From NCBI GenBank assembly GCA_008000375.1, contig SMOI01000002.1:214035-278034 (forward strand): a DNA stretch of 64,000 bases. The letters run 5' to 3'. Shown here one piece after another: positions 32,201-43,801 of this stretch; positions within the stretch are counted from its first letter, which is position 1, and the number at the start of each line of letters is the position of its first letter. The position numbers and the translations under genes are program-made. Source of the DNA: Poteriospumella lacustris. Lineage: Eukaryota; Sar; Chrysophyceae; Chromulinales; Dinobryaceae. The notes under the pieces are model-generated. The model was given only the letters and a program-made list of their open reading frames with translations, made no database searches and was not told the DNA's origin.

Positions 32201-34106
32201 ATGGCGTCGTCAAGTGTAATTATAGTTCCCAAAGAGATTGGCAGGAGAGCTGATGGTTTGATCAATAGCGGTGTCTCATCTAGTGTCATCAAAGGCGTAG
32301 AGTTGCTGTTGCAAGAGAACATCTACATTGACGGTGGATCAGCTCTACCAGCCATCAACCAATTAGATTGTTCAGTGTTATTCAGGAAAGGAACAAATGC
32401 ATTGCAAAACGTCCCTTTCGACTTGCTCGGTGTGGAGGTGAACTGTCAGACCGTCGATGTGCGCAAAGCCTACAAGAAGCTGGCCTTGAAGTACCATCCT
32501 GACAAGAACCCCAAGACGACACCTCTTTTCCAGCTCATTCAAGCTGCAAGTACCAAGCTCACTGATTCGGATCAACGAGCAAAAGAAGCTGCCACTGTGG
32601 CTCAAAAGCGTGGTGCCGCTGGAATGCGCGCGGAGCATCGAGCGAGTGCTGCGAGCTTCCAAAGTGCTTTCCAAAAGCATCAAAGTGCGAATCCCACCAG
32701 CTTTCCCAGCGCTAAACCAGCAGCTGCACAGGGCTCTTATCCTTCTCAATCTTCGCAAGCCCAGGCGGGTGGTCGTCAACAGTCGCAGCAACAACCCCAG
32801 CAGCAACAGCAGCAATACGCCTACCAGCAATATCAGTTCAAGCAGCAAGGACAAGCCCAACCGCAGCAACCACAACAACAACAACAACAACAACAACAGC
32901 AGCAGCAATCGTATCAATCACAACAACAAAGAAAGCCTCAACAAGCCGCTCCACAGGCCACACCAAACGTATACGGCCAGCCGCAACCCTCGTACAACGC
33001 TCAGTATCAACAATACATGAATCAGCAACAGCGTCCTCAGCAGCCTTCAGCCGCGCAACCAAGTTCCTCCACCACCAGCAGCAGTAGCAGTAGTGCGCAA
33101 CCAAACAAAGCGGCGGCAGATATGAAAGGTAGAAATTACTACGAAGAGTTGTTGAAGGAGCAATATCGAAAAGCGGCCGCGGCGGAAGAACGCGCACGCG
33201 AATATGCCAATCGGCGCTTCGCGGAACAGCAACAAAAGTTTGGAGCCGCCGCCTACAACAACGGAAGTGCGGCGAATAATCCATTTGATCAACGTGCAGG
33301 ACAACAACAGTCCCAGCCGAATCTCAATCCCTTTCGACAGCCTGCGAATCAACCGTCGAATGCGGTCCCCACGGCGGCGAATGGTAACCCCGTGAGTGTA
33401 CCACCGGCCTATGAATGGTCCAACATGAACAAAGCCGCCGCCGCCGCCGCCGCCGCTCAACCTGGAAAAGCAGCTGCATCCGCAGCAGCGTCTACTGCAC
33501 AATCCAATCCGACTGGAGGTGGCGCTGCTGGAACGGCTCGAACGTATCGTGCAGGTGCCGACGGCAAAGTCCATGTACAACAGTCGTTTCCTACAGCCGG
33601 TGGTGCTACTACTGCTGCTACGGCGAATGCCAATGGCGTAGCCAGTCAACAACAACGGAAAATGCATGTGCCCAAGCCCTATGACTTCAAGTTTTCTTCG
33701 GTGAGTTCGACGGTGGTGGAATTGGAATGGAAAACCACCCAAATGCATCACTGCAACTTGGCGGTGGAATTCAGTTGGAAAGAGAAATTCCCCAGCTTTA
33801 CCCCCTGGGAGACCGCGGAAAAACTCATCCGGGCGGGTTGCTGTCGGAAGAAAAACCTCAAAGCGAAGGCGTGCTATGAATTCCGGGTACGAGCGGTGGA
33901 AGAAATGGCGGGAGGACAAGTGGGCAACCGCAGTGACTGGACGGACGTCTTGACCATTGTCATGCCCACCGTCGAACAAGCCAACCCCAACGCCTTTCCG
34001 AAAATGCCTGCAGCGGGTACCAACGTGGAAGCGACGCCTACACCGGATGTGAGTGACAGCTACGCGAAGAAATCGACCGCGGCCGCGAAGGCGGCAGCAG
34101 CAGCAG

Positions 34107-34137
<31 letters not shown>

Positions 34138-36631
34138 TACTGCAACTGCCGCACCGGCACCAGCGCAGGCATCGTCCAGTGCGAACACGAAGCCTACGAC
34201 AACGGCGGCCTCATCCGCCAATGTACCCACAACGAATCAACAACAAGGCGCCGCCAGTGCCACAGCGAATACGGCAGCAAAGAAACCAACAGCTACAGCG
34301 TCAGACGCGAAGAACAAGCCTCCCGTGGCAGCTGCAGCCGCAGCATCCACAGCATCCACAGCATCTAACAATGGTGCCCCTACTCGTCCACGGACACCGA
34401 CGCAAGAGAAACCGTCCGATGAGAAAGTCTTCAAACGGTTCAAGTCCAAATCGACCCTGTCGAAGGATGATTCGGGAATCTTTAGTCCAGCGCAATTCCA
34501 ATTTGAGACGGAGACGAACCTGAAGCAACGTTCCTTGGATGATAGTGGCCCTTTACAACGGAAAGGAACCATGCAATCAAAGGCGTCGGCAGCGGCAGCG
34601 TCTGATGCAGCGCACAGCAGTCCGATCGAGAAGACGCTAAACAAATACTTCAGCAAAGACAAAGTCTTGAGCGCCTCCCAGCGAGAAGCCTGGGGCAAGG
34701 AGCAGGCACAGCAGCAGCAACAACAACAGCAACAGCAACAGCAACGAAGGTCACGTGGCGCCGCCAGGAACAGTTCTGGCGGTGGCGGTGGCGGTGGCGG
34801 TGGTGGTGATGGGTCGCGTGTGAAGCCCAGTCCACCGACCCAAGCGCGACCCAATCCACCGCGACCAGATGCCTACAGTGACGATGAATTTGATGAAGAA
34901 GAAGTCTCCGAAGAGGACGCCGAACAGGACGATGACGAGGAAGAAGAAGAGGAGGTCATCCGGGTGGATTTGGACAAGGCGGCTATGCGTGGCGGTGCCT
35001 CTGTCTCCTCGTTTGACGAAGATCTACTGGGCAGTGGGAGCAGTTTTACGCATGAGAAGGGGTCGCAGAAGAAGAAGACGAAGGAGACGAAGCAGAAGTC
35101 GAAGACGAAGCCATCGAAGCCGTCGAAGAAAGTGACAGCCTCCCACAGCCCGGACGATGGCGCCAATTCCGTCACCGACGAAGTAGACGACGACTACGAC
35201 GACGACGGCAACGACGACGGTGAGGTCCCCGATGAAATCCTCGAAGAATCCGAGTACACCGATTCGGATTACTCCAGTGTGGCTTCTCACCCGCAGGGAA
35301 CTGGACGGAAGAAATTACGTCCGAAACGTACGAAGCAATCGTCGATGGGCTCTCGTCATCGTGGTGGTAGCGGTAGTATGGGCGGCGGCGGCAGCAGTGG
35401 CCCGACGCCGGTGAAGAAACTGGACGCCCATGGGAACCCGTTCGATTTCTTTGAATTGGACGCGAGTTTTGACACCCTGGACACCGATGAAATCCAATAC
35501 TATCAGTTGCATCCCCCGTCCATTGGCAATGGCATGAGCAACAATGCCTTGACCAAGAAAAGCCTGTCCCCCCTCGGGAAGGATGGAAACAGCAACAACA
35601 ACAATACGGGACAAGTGCAAGTGAATTATCGACACCCGGTACATGCGGAGCCGTATCCCAAGTCCGCGATCAAGGGATACATCAAACCGGATCGTACGAT
35701 CATTGGATGTGCGTTGGTGGGTGAATGGGTTCGTGTGAAGATTCACATGGCGATTTACGATACGAGCAACAACAACGATGCTGGTAAGAAACAGCCATCG
35801 AAGGCGATCTGGGGTTGGTGTTTGCGTTCGGATGGGTCGCATGATTTCTTACGACCTATGCAGGGGACCCGTAGTTCCTTGAGCAGTGTCCAGAGCAACA
35901 GCAGTGTCAGTGGCGGTGGTGTAGGAGGGTTCTCCACGCCGATGACCAAGTCCAGTGCGGCGAATGCGGCCAATGCACCGACATCGTCTGCGAAGAAAAT
36001 GATGAGCCCCCCGAAAGAATCCCTCCAACGAGGCATGACCAAGGCCAATTTAGGTGCCTCGGCCATCTTGAATCAATCGTTTTTCAATTTGCCGAAACAA
36101 ACACCGACGAAGGAGAAAATGAAAAAGAAACCGTCCATGGCGGCCGGTGGTGGTAGCAAGCCTCAATACCCATCCATCGATGAGACGGAAGAGGTGGACT
36201 ATGGTGGCACGAAGGGAAAGAAAGCAGCGGCAACTGCTGCTGATGCTGCTGGTGCTGCTGGTGCTGCTGGTGCTTCTTCCTCCACCGCTGCTGCTGCTTC
36301 TGGTGCGGGTACCGCTACCACGATGGCCGGCGGAAGGAAACCGCCGCCGTCGAATTCGATCGATGAAAACGATGACCACCACCACAGTAACAACAACAAC
36401 GTGGAGGTTTGGGTGGAATGCTTCGATCAACAGGGACACGTCTATTATTACAACGAAAAGACGATGGTATCGAAGTGGGAGTTACCCGAATGGGTCGAAG
36501 AAGAAGATCCTACGTCGGGTGCGAAGTACTACGTGCATGCGGTCGGGTACGGCGACAACATCACGATGCTGTCGACGTGGACCAAGCCCAAGAAGTTCGC
36601 ACGGTTGATTCGATCTCAGCATTATACGTAG
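32201..36631 (+). CDS. Large J-domain / fibronectin III / WW mosaic protein
   Basis: Single 4.4 kb exon encoding 1476 residues from the ATG at 32201. Near residues 71-125 is a J-domain-like segment with VRKAYKKLALKYHPDKNP; its HPD (99-101) is the tripeptide that stimulates Hsp70 ATPase. Helix IV looks reduced. Gln-rich tracts lie at about 197-243 and 835-848, Ala-rich tracts in between, and Asp/Glu-rich tracts around 895-1020. Residues about 487-590 resemble an FN3 domain (PKPYDFKFSSVSSTVVELEW...YEFRVRAVEE). The C-terminal 75 residues hold WW-like segments with GHVYYYNEKTMVSKWELP. There is no signal peptide. The order J-FN3-WW is one I do not know; its role is open, perhaps a scaffold that recruits Hsp70. 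Confidence 0.8.
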
Positions 36632-37022
36632 AAGAGATAGAGCGAGTGTGTGTGTGTGTGTGTCCGGGTGCGGAGATGTACACACTTGCGCAGTTGAGGT
36701 GTGTGTGGGTGTGTGTGTGGTTGTTTATGCGCGAGCGGCTCGGCTTCGCGGTCTCGTTACGGTGAAGGTCGCATGCGTGTGTTTGTTAGGTGTGTGTATG
36801 TGTATGTGTATGCGCGTTTGTGTGTGCGTGCGAGCGCAGTGATCTGTTGTGTATTTGCAGTCGTTGATAAGTTTGTTACCGTTTCTACCCACTCCAACGA
36901 ATGGTTGATATTGCATAGCGGGGGGGTAGGCTATAGCTACAGAATACAGATGGCATATACTCTGAGGACGGATGGTTCCCATCGACGGGTCGTTGTCGCC
37001 GGCGACCATGTGAGAACGACGC
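36632..37022. other. Convergent 3' region with GT repeats
   Basis: About 390 bp between convergent stops. It contains (GT)n runs near 36646-36663, 36699-36720 and 36790-36830. Open frames over these runs are repeat artefacts. Confidence 0.5.
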
Positions 37023-38023
37023 TTACACCACCTTTGGTCGAGAGATATCGAAGCCATTGTCGACCACGGTATACGTATCTCCACCCATACGAGCGATAGG
37101 TCGCAGCTTGCGCCAATCGACGACGGGTTTCGGAGAGCCATTCGACTCGGGGGTCAAGACGTCCTCCAACACGTGGAATTTCAGAATCTTTCCCAATACC
37201 AAGGTAGAGGAGTGCACATTGTCGTCGTTATTGACCGGAATCAATTGAAATGTCTGCAACAGTACACAGAGTGTGTGTGAGGCGGGTCACAGTCGACGTT
37301 ATGCACAGTGAACAAGGTGCGCTTACCTCACATTCCAATTGAATCGCGGCATTCCCCACACGCGGGGGTTTCACCACATCGGATGGTAACGATGATAACC
37401 CAGCTTTGTCCATTTCATTGATGTCATGGGGAAATGCACCCGAACAATGGTTGGCGGACTCTACATACCAATCCGACATAATGTTGACGACGAATTGACC
37501 TGATCCCAACCAGTTAACTCCGTTAAGCACAGCTAAAATCCAGCGAATGGTCTCATTTCAACAACAAAGTACCTGTCTCTTCGATATTTCGCAAGGTATC
37601 TTTCTTCTTCGTGGCCGATCGAACATTGAGCGAATTGCCAACGATGATGAGGGGAGGGTCGTGTGACACGAGATTGAAATACGAATAAGGTGCACAATTG
37701 ATGTTTCCGTCCTTATCTTGGGATGTGACCAGTGCAATAGGTCTTGGAATAACCGCACTGATCGCCAAACTATACAAACCACCGGCCTTGCGAAGATCGG
37801 AACTGAGATACGACTTGAACGACTTGTTGGCGTACGGAGCCGGTTGATGCTCACCAACAAGCCACGCACCATTTGGAGAGGTAGATTTCGTATCTTTAAC
37901 CGTACTGGAGAGCCGTCGAGCTAACATACGCTGCGAGTATCGCCCGTATGTTGCTAATGACGTGGCCATGGTCCAACTAGTCGCAGCGAAGAACAATACA
38001 TCTCGTGCAATAGCTGCAGACAT
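37023..38023 (-). CDS. Flavin reductase-like domain protein
   Basis: Split-barrel FMN-binding protein of the flavin reductase-like family. Exons are 37573-38023, 37327-37499 and 37023-37253, with two 73-nt introns; the product is 284 residues. The joins give the family blocks IPRPIALVTSQDKDGNINCAPYSYFN, KKKDTLRNIEETGQFVVNIMSDW and the later IQLECE-TFQLIPV. The N-terminal 50 residues are rich in Arg, Ser, Ala and Thr (SQRMLARRLSST), suggesting an organelle presequence, probably mitochondrial. An in-frame ATG at 38083 would add 20 residues. A second acceptor inside intron 1 could add 11 in-frame residues but would leave a 40-nt intron. Substrate unknown. Confidence 0.85.
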
Positions 38024-38083
38024 GATTCCTGTTGTTTTCGCCAGAAAATGATTCAATTCTATTTGTACATAACACCCATGCAT

Positions 38084-38525
38084 CTACTTCGTGTCAGGTC
38101 ATGAGAAGTTTTCCTCAAGCCTCAAACCTTCTTCGAGCTCGAAGAAGAAGTTGGAACGAGGATCGACACACAGCAGGGAGCAGCAGGGAGGGTGCACACT
38201 GGGACTTCGACAATTTATGAAACGCCTGAATTGTACATTGTAATTCACAAATTACAGATTATTTATTTAGATAACTATCAAGAAATATGTCCAAAAAGAG
38301 ATTGACGGATCTTTATCGACGATCAATCGTCGACGACGATGACGAACCCATGAATGAACCACGAAGGCGCCATCAAAGTATCCAGTTTCTACTGTAGTCA
38401 AAGTCTATTCAAGAGTCTCATCGATTTTCATTTCACAGAGGAGAATCGAAATCTCTTGGGGGAAGTCTTTTTGTTTTTGTGAATTTCGGTGAATAAATTG
38501 AACAACAACTGATTCAGTGAGAGGA
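38084..38525. promoter_or_regulatory. Divergent promoter region
   Basis: About 440 bp between the flavin reductase-like gene and the UVR/FSF-motif gene, which read away from each other. No specific element was recognised. Confidence 0.35.
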
Positions 38526-41500
38526 ATGTCAATGTTCAGCTTCTTCACAGCGAACAAGTCGCCAAGTAATTCCAATCTCTCGTCCCATACTCAACCAGAT
38601 GTGGAGGAACCAAAATCATCATTTTCCTTTATGGGAGGTGGAGGCGGTGGGGAACCTGCTGCTCCAGAGCCCCCTGTCGAGCCTGGCAGTGGTAAGTTTC
38701 TTATTCGTCCAGACGAAGCATCAAAAGTTGAGTGTTCTCACCTCTGATATTGTGTTTCTTCAGGCTTCAGCTTTATGGCTGGTGCCGCGCCAGAGCCGGT
38801 TCATGATGGGGATTCATCGCAGGCGAACGGTTCCGGTTTTTCTTTCTTGAGCAGCCCTCAAACCGAAGCACCTTCGGAAAGCGCTTCATCTTTTTCGTTC
38901 ATGTCACATCCCCCAGCCCATGAAGAACCAGTATGTTCTATACACTCATTAGAAGCCTTGTGTCGCTTTTTCTAACATTTTCCTTCGTTTGATAGGTGAA
39001 ATCGACCCCGTTGAACACTCCACCTCCCAAAGATTTGATGTCGATGGAAGTCCACCAGCCACAAGACGTGAAATTAGCGAAAGTTGCGTCCACGAAAGTG
39101 GTGAAGAAAAAGAAGAAAGCGACAAGAGTCGGGTTTGGAAGAGATGACGACGAAGACGACGTGACTCCTACGCCAAGGTATGTCAACAACTGTGCCGTGC
39201 CGTGCTGCGCGGCTGCCTCTGTCTCAACCTAACGGCCAATGCCTGTATGTGCAGCGTCCACAGCACCCCACATATTATTCAGGGCCCAGTCGAAGCTCCA
39301 CCTGCGGACGAGTACGTGCATCATGAGTTGCCACGTGCTACCGCGGCTGTCGAAGTGGTCGAAGCGACCCACGCGCCTCACGACGCTGCCGACGACTTGG
39401 ATTTGCCCCCGGTACCTCCGCCAGGTTATCGTCCGGATACCCCTCCGAACCGCGAATCGATTGTCGCAGAGGATGCAAGTGTTGTACAGGATGCAGGAGG
39501 AGCGGCATCCATGTTCTCTGGCTTCAGTTTTGTCAACAACAATGGCGCCACCACTTCGGCGGTGGAGACTCCTGTGGCATCGACGGCTGTCGAGGAGCCG
39601 GTCTCCTCGTCGTCTTCTTCTGGTTTCGGTTTCTTGTCCTCCTCGTCGACGACCACAACGCCAGCAGCAGCAACAATCGCTGTCGAGGAAGTACCAACTA
39701 CGCAACCGTCTTCGTTTTCTTTCTTGTCAGCGGCGACCGCCCCACCAGCACAACCGGAACCGGAACCGGAAGAGCCCATCCCATCATCCACCGAGACCGA
39801 GTTCGGTGTACCTGGCCATATTCTGCAAGCGTTGCATACGGAATCCCGCAAGTTAAGCCAAAGCATCCAAGGCTTCGTGAGCTTGTACAACGGCGCCTAC
39901 GATCTCTTCACGCAGTTAATGGCCGATGTGATTGTCACGTCACAAGCCTGTCGCGAATTGGCCGAACGGATTGACCACTTGGAACAACAGCAGACCATAC
40001 TCGCGGAACGGGAAGAATTCGAACAAGCCGCGGTCATTTCGGCGGAAATCGAACAGATTCAAAGCCAATGGACCCAACAAACGGCGGAGAAAGAGCGCGC
40101 GCTGGAGACCTTGAAGAAAGTGAAGCACGAATACGATCACCAACGACCCTCCGTCACCGCCGCCTTCAGCAACAGCTTTGACAGTGTCTTTGCCTTCGTC
40201 GCCGAAGCCAAAGACATCGATGTCCAGGGGCGCAAGCAACTGGACGATTACGTGAAAGAAGAAATCGATCGTTTGTCCGTCGAGGAACAACGTATTCACA
40301 TGGAGGCGAGCCATTGCGAACGCGAACAGGCGACGTTGCACAGTGAAAGTGCCGTGGTCGAGGAAGCGATCAATACCCAAGTGGGGGATCAACTCGAACG
40401 CAAACGTGATTTGGAAGTGCAGTCGTTTGCGGTGCAAGAAGAAATCCGCCGCTTGGAAGAACTGTTGGCCCAGAAACGTGCCGAGGACATCGACATCGCC
40501 AAACAAATGAAACAAATCGACACGAAGATTCTCGAAGTGCGCAAGAAGTACGAACGTCAATTGGCGCGGATCGCCGAACGTCGCGAAGCCCTGTCGAAGG
40601 CGCAAAGTGAATGTGCCTACGAAGCTCAAATCGTGGCCGACAATCGTAGCAAAGTGGAATCCATTGTCGCCGAGGCCCTGGAATCTTACCGTATCTTGTC
40701 GGTACAAGCGGAAACCAAGCAACAGGAGGTGCGGTTGGCGGAAACCTTCATGAAAGATGTGCACATGTCCATCGAGGCGGCGTCGACAGCCGAAGCAGAA
40801 TCCGAGCACCCGCCTTCCTTTTCCCTGGATTTCTCGTGGTATTTGACGGAATCCGACGAGCTGTATCGTTGCTTTTCGTCCGGCGACCACTTGTCCTCGT
40901 CGAGCAAGGAGCTCAGTGACCGCGTGACGAAGATGGAACAGGCGATTCGTCAGCACGACCAACAAGGCGAAGAACAACGGGCGCAACAAGAAGTGGCGCA
41001 ACTGCGTTTGAAGACCTTGGTCGATACCATTGATCGTTTGGAAGTGGAAAAGAAAGGACACGCCGCCAACAAACGTTTCAAGGAAGCGGCGAATACGGCG
41101 AAGGAATTGAAAGAAGCCAACGAAGCGAAAGACCAAGTCGAACAAGCGATCAAAGCGGTGCAGGCCTCGTTGGCCAGCATGGACGTGACCAAGCAGCAAT
41201 TGGTCAGGGAGTTGGAGGACGCCCGTCGGTTGTTACGTGAGGAACAGAAAGTGGAGAAGATGGTTCATTACCAGATCGTGCGTCGACATATGCGCACCTG
41301 CGTACGCATCAAGCACAAAGTCGAAACGGTGCAACAACGGTATCCCAGCGACTTTACGGAGACCTTGTTGGATCTGTATGCGCGGGAATACGATCGTTTG
41401 CAACGTATTCGCGCGGTGTTGGTGCGTGAGTGTGACATTGATGAGTCGACGTTGTCCCCCGATGTGGTGGTCGAGGAAGAAGCCGAGCCGCTGGTGGCGG

Positions 41501-41994
41501 AGCAAGACGGAGAAGACGACGACGCTGTGCCGACGGCTGCGGAAAACCAAGACTGCGGAAGCGTTGATGCTCTGTTGACATTGGAAGACGCGGGCGAGGC
41601 GATGGCCTTTTCCCTTTCCGCGGGTGGTGACCCAGCAGCCGATGTGGTCGCCAGTGACCTGCTGCTCGGTGTTTCCGAGGGCGATGAAATCGCTGCGGAG
41701 GTGGTCGACACAGCAGCAGCAGCGGATGTACCAGTGGTCGAAGAGGTCGTCGTGGAGGAAGAAGTGCCAGTTCCGGAGATTGATCGCGAGGTAAGACGTC
41801 CAACCGTCGCGTGTGCCACCAGTTGCGTCCGTAGTAACTAACGTTCCTTCGGTGTATTTTAGGCGGTTCTGGCGGATATTGCAGCACTTGAGAAGGAAAT
41901 GGAACAAGCAGCGGACGCTGAAGATTACGATCAAGCCGCTGTGTTGATGGACAAGATTACGGAGCTGAAAGCATCGATTGGTCTTGAGGACTGA
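38526..41994 (+). CDS. Coiled-coil protein with repeated FSF[ML] motifs and UVR modules
   Basis: Five exons: 38526-38691, 38764-38930, 38996-39177, 39255-41790 and 41863-41994, with introns of 65-77 nt. The product is 1060 residues. The N-terminal 350 residues are disordered and repeat a short motif: FSFF, SFSFM, GFSFM, GFSFL, SFSFM, GFSFV, GFGFL and SFSFL. A basic stretch (KVVKKKKKATRVGFG) lies in exon 3. From about residue 360 to 770 the protein is almost all coiled coil. UVR-like modules appear three times: REEFEQAAVISAEIEQI, NKRFKEAANTAKELKEA and the clear last-exon EKEMEQAADAEDYDQAA. There is no signal or membrane segment. Function unknown; the motifs suggest a scaffold that binds a repeated partner. 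The acceptor of exon 4 could also be 9 nt further on. Confidence 0.82.
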
Positions 41995-42207
41995 AGGACA
42001 GAACGACAAATCGCCTGCGGAAGAAGAGAAAGTAGCTTTTTAGGAAAAACAAACAAACAAACGAAGATTCAACTCAAACCCCCTGTTTTGACACGTTCGC
42101 ATAGAGGTTTGCTGGGGGATATCATATCATCCAGTGTGAGAATTGTTGTGGGTTGCTGTTGTTTACAGTATATACAGAGACCGCGCCGAGGCAGTGGTGA
42201 GTGTCGA

Positions 42208-42706
42208 TCACATGAGTTCTTCTGCACGTGCTTCCTCAATCAGTTCGTGCAGCTTTCGCTTACTCATGGTCCTTCGGAAACACAATAAATACGCTAAATA
42301 GCTGCCAATAATGATAGCTACGACTAGTACAAGGACTAAGTACCACTTTATCCGCAGCACTCGGTTATTCGATTCGTTTTCAGAGTTGGTTCCATTGGTG
42401 GAGGTCAGCAATCGAATTTGGCCATAGAAATCCTTGTCCAAGGTTTCGGCAACATTCGAAATACTGGTAATTCTCAATGACATTGCTCCTTCGAATTCAG
42501 AGAGCAGATGGACGTTAGGAAGTCTGGACGACGCTTTGCTGAATACGTGCTTTTTCGATTTCACTTCAAGATTTGACTTGCCTGACCACCGCAACACAGT
42601 TCAGCATCCAGGCATAAACAGCAAATTCACACCTTGTTTTCCAAGAGGCTTCCTTTACTCTTTACCATTTACTTTCTGCAAGTTTCTGTTGTAGTTCGTT
42701 CACCGA
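42208..42706 (-). CDS. Single-pass membrane protein, 3' exons only
   Basis: The last exon, 42208-42581, encodes 124 codons ending in TAA/TGA-type stop after AEELM. A 91-nt intron (42582-42672) has good splice sites and joins it to an upstream exon ending at 42673, whose frame gives SVNELQQKLAESK before SNLEVKSKKH. That upstream exon cannot extend past a stop just beyond about 42706, so at least one more exon exists to the right and was not placed. The protein has a lumenal or outer region with NGTNSENESNN, one strong transmembrane segment (WYLVLVLVVAIIIGSYLAYLLCF), and a basic then acidic cytosolic tail (RRTMSKRKLHELIEEARAEELM). A candidate first exon with MTTVVLAVTNF lies near 42774 but is unproven. 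Family unknown. Confidence 0.5.
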
Positions 42707-43801
42707 GTTCGCTCTCGGTCACGTTGAACGACAAAAATTTGTAACGGCCAGAACGACCGTCGTCATCGTCGTGTCCATGCCCATTGGTGAGCGTCGTATC
42801 CGACGATGTCGGCGCCTGTGTCTCATCATGATTACGAATTCTGGTATTGGGGATGCATCGTTTACCTTCGGCGACGACTATAGTTATGAGAAATGGACGC
42901 GAGCGATGAAGTTCATGTGGACGAACGTCAAGTGGATTGTCGCGTGTCGCAACGTGACCGTGACGAATAGGCCAGCAGCCCTTTCCTACCTAACAACGAG
43001 AGAGCCTTCGAATAACTCGTCCTATTTGTGTGCTGACGTGAGTAAATAATTATGTGCTGTGCGGGGAGGGCGATCAAAAGCGAGAACCAGCTGCCAGGGG
43101 CGGTGAAGGGGCACATCCACCGACGTGGGCTGGGTCGATTGGGAAAAGGAAGAAGCGAAAAGAGTGTCGAACTATCAATGCACAGGGAGTGAAGAAGAAC
43201 AGACAATATCTACAACAGATGCTGAAGTGTGAGAGTCGAATGAGAGGCAGCAGCTATCGAAGAACGAAGACAGTCAGTGGGCAAACGATGTGGGTGCGGT
43301 GCGGATGAGAGGTTGGGGAAACGACACAGACACAAGAGCGATTTAGATCACGGCGAACGAAGGGACAAGAAACGACACGACAAAACAACACGTGGTCAGT
43401 GACTCTAGTGCAAGAGGTGGAGAGAGGAAGAGGAAGAGGCGAGTTGCAGTCTCAACGAACAACCAAACCGCGATGATGTGGGCATGTCGATCAACACGCC
43501 GAAACGAATAGGCAAAAGCTACAGCAACTAACAGGGAGCAGAGAGAAGAAAAAGCGAGAGACATACACACATAGATAGCAGGAGGCAGTGGCGTAACAAC
43601 ACATAGTATAGCACAGGACGTCGTGAAGACGCGAGAGAACGCATGAACACACATACACACAGGCTCGGCACTCACGATACATATATATCCACAGCTACAC
43701 ACACAAGCAAACACAAACTGTTCGTGAAATAAATGTGGGGACGCAGCAGTGGCGCCTGTCGATAATGCAGAAGAAGACGGTGGGTCGGTGGGAGGCGGCG
43801 C
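42707..43801. other. Long gap with purine-rich low-complexity sequence
   Basis: About 1.1 kb. The left part probably holds undetermined 5' exons and the promoter of the membrane-protein gene; one minus-strand frame is open over about 105 codons (roughly 42670-42990) but has no start. From 43150 to 43720 the plus strand is very A/G-rich with CACA runs, so its reverse gives a false hydrophobic frame. This probably is the 3' UTR of the PC-esterase gene. Confidence 0.4.

Noticed and set aside
33047-33979. 310-residue minus-strand frame inside the J/FN3/WW gene
   Set aside because: Lies opposite Gln- and Ala-rich repeats and the FN3 region. It shows no family features.
39940-41199. 419-residue open frame antisense to the coiled-coil gene
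   Set aside because: It begins without an ATG and lies wholly inside the UVR/coiled-coil exon. Its Phe/Leu/Arg-rich translation is what Glu/Lys/Gln-rich coiled-coil codons give on the other strand.
42771-43049. 92-residue plus-strand frame starting MSMPIGERRIRR
   Set aside because: No domain. The opposite strand probably holds 5' exons of the membrane-protein gene, and the frame is short enough to be chance.
43343-43714. Hydrophobic 123-residue minus-strand frame, like a membrane protein
   Set aside because: It is the reverse of A/G-rich and CA-repeat DNA, starts at TTG, and its Val/Cys/Leu composition follows from that bias.
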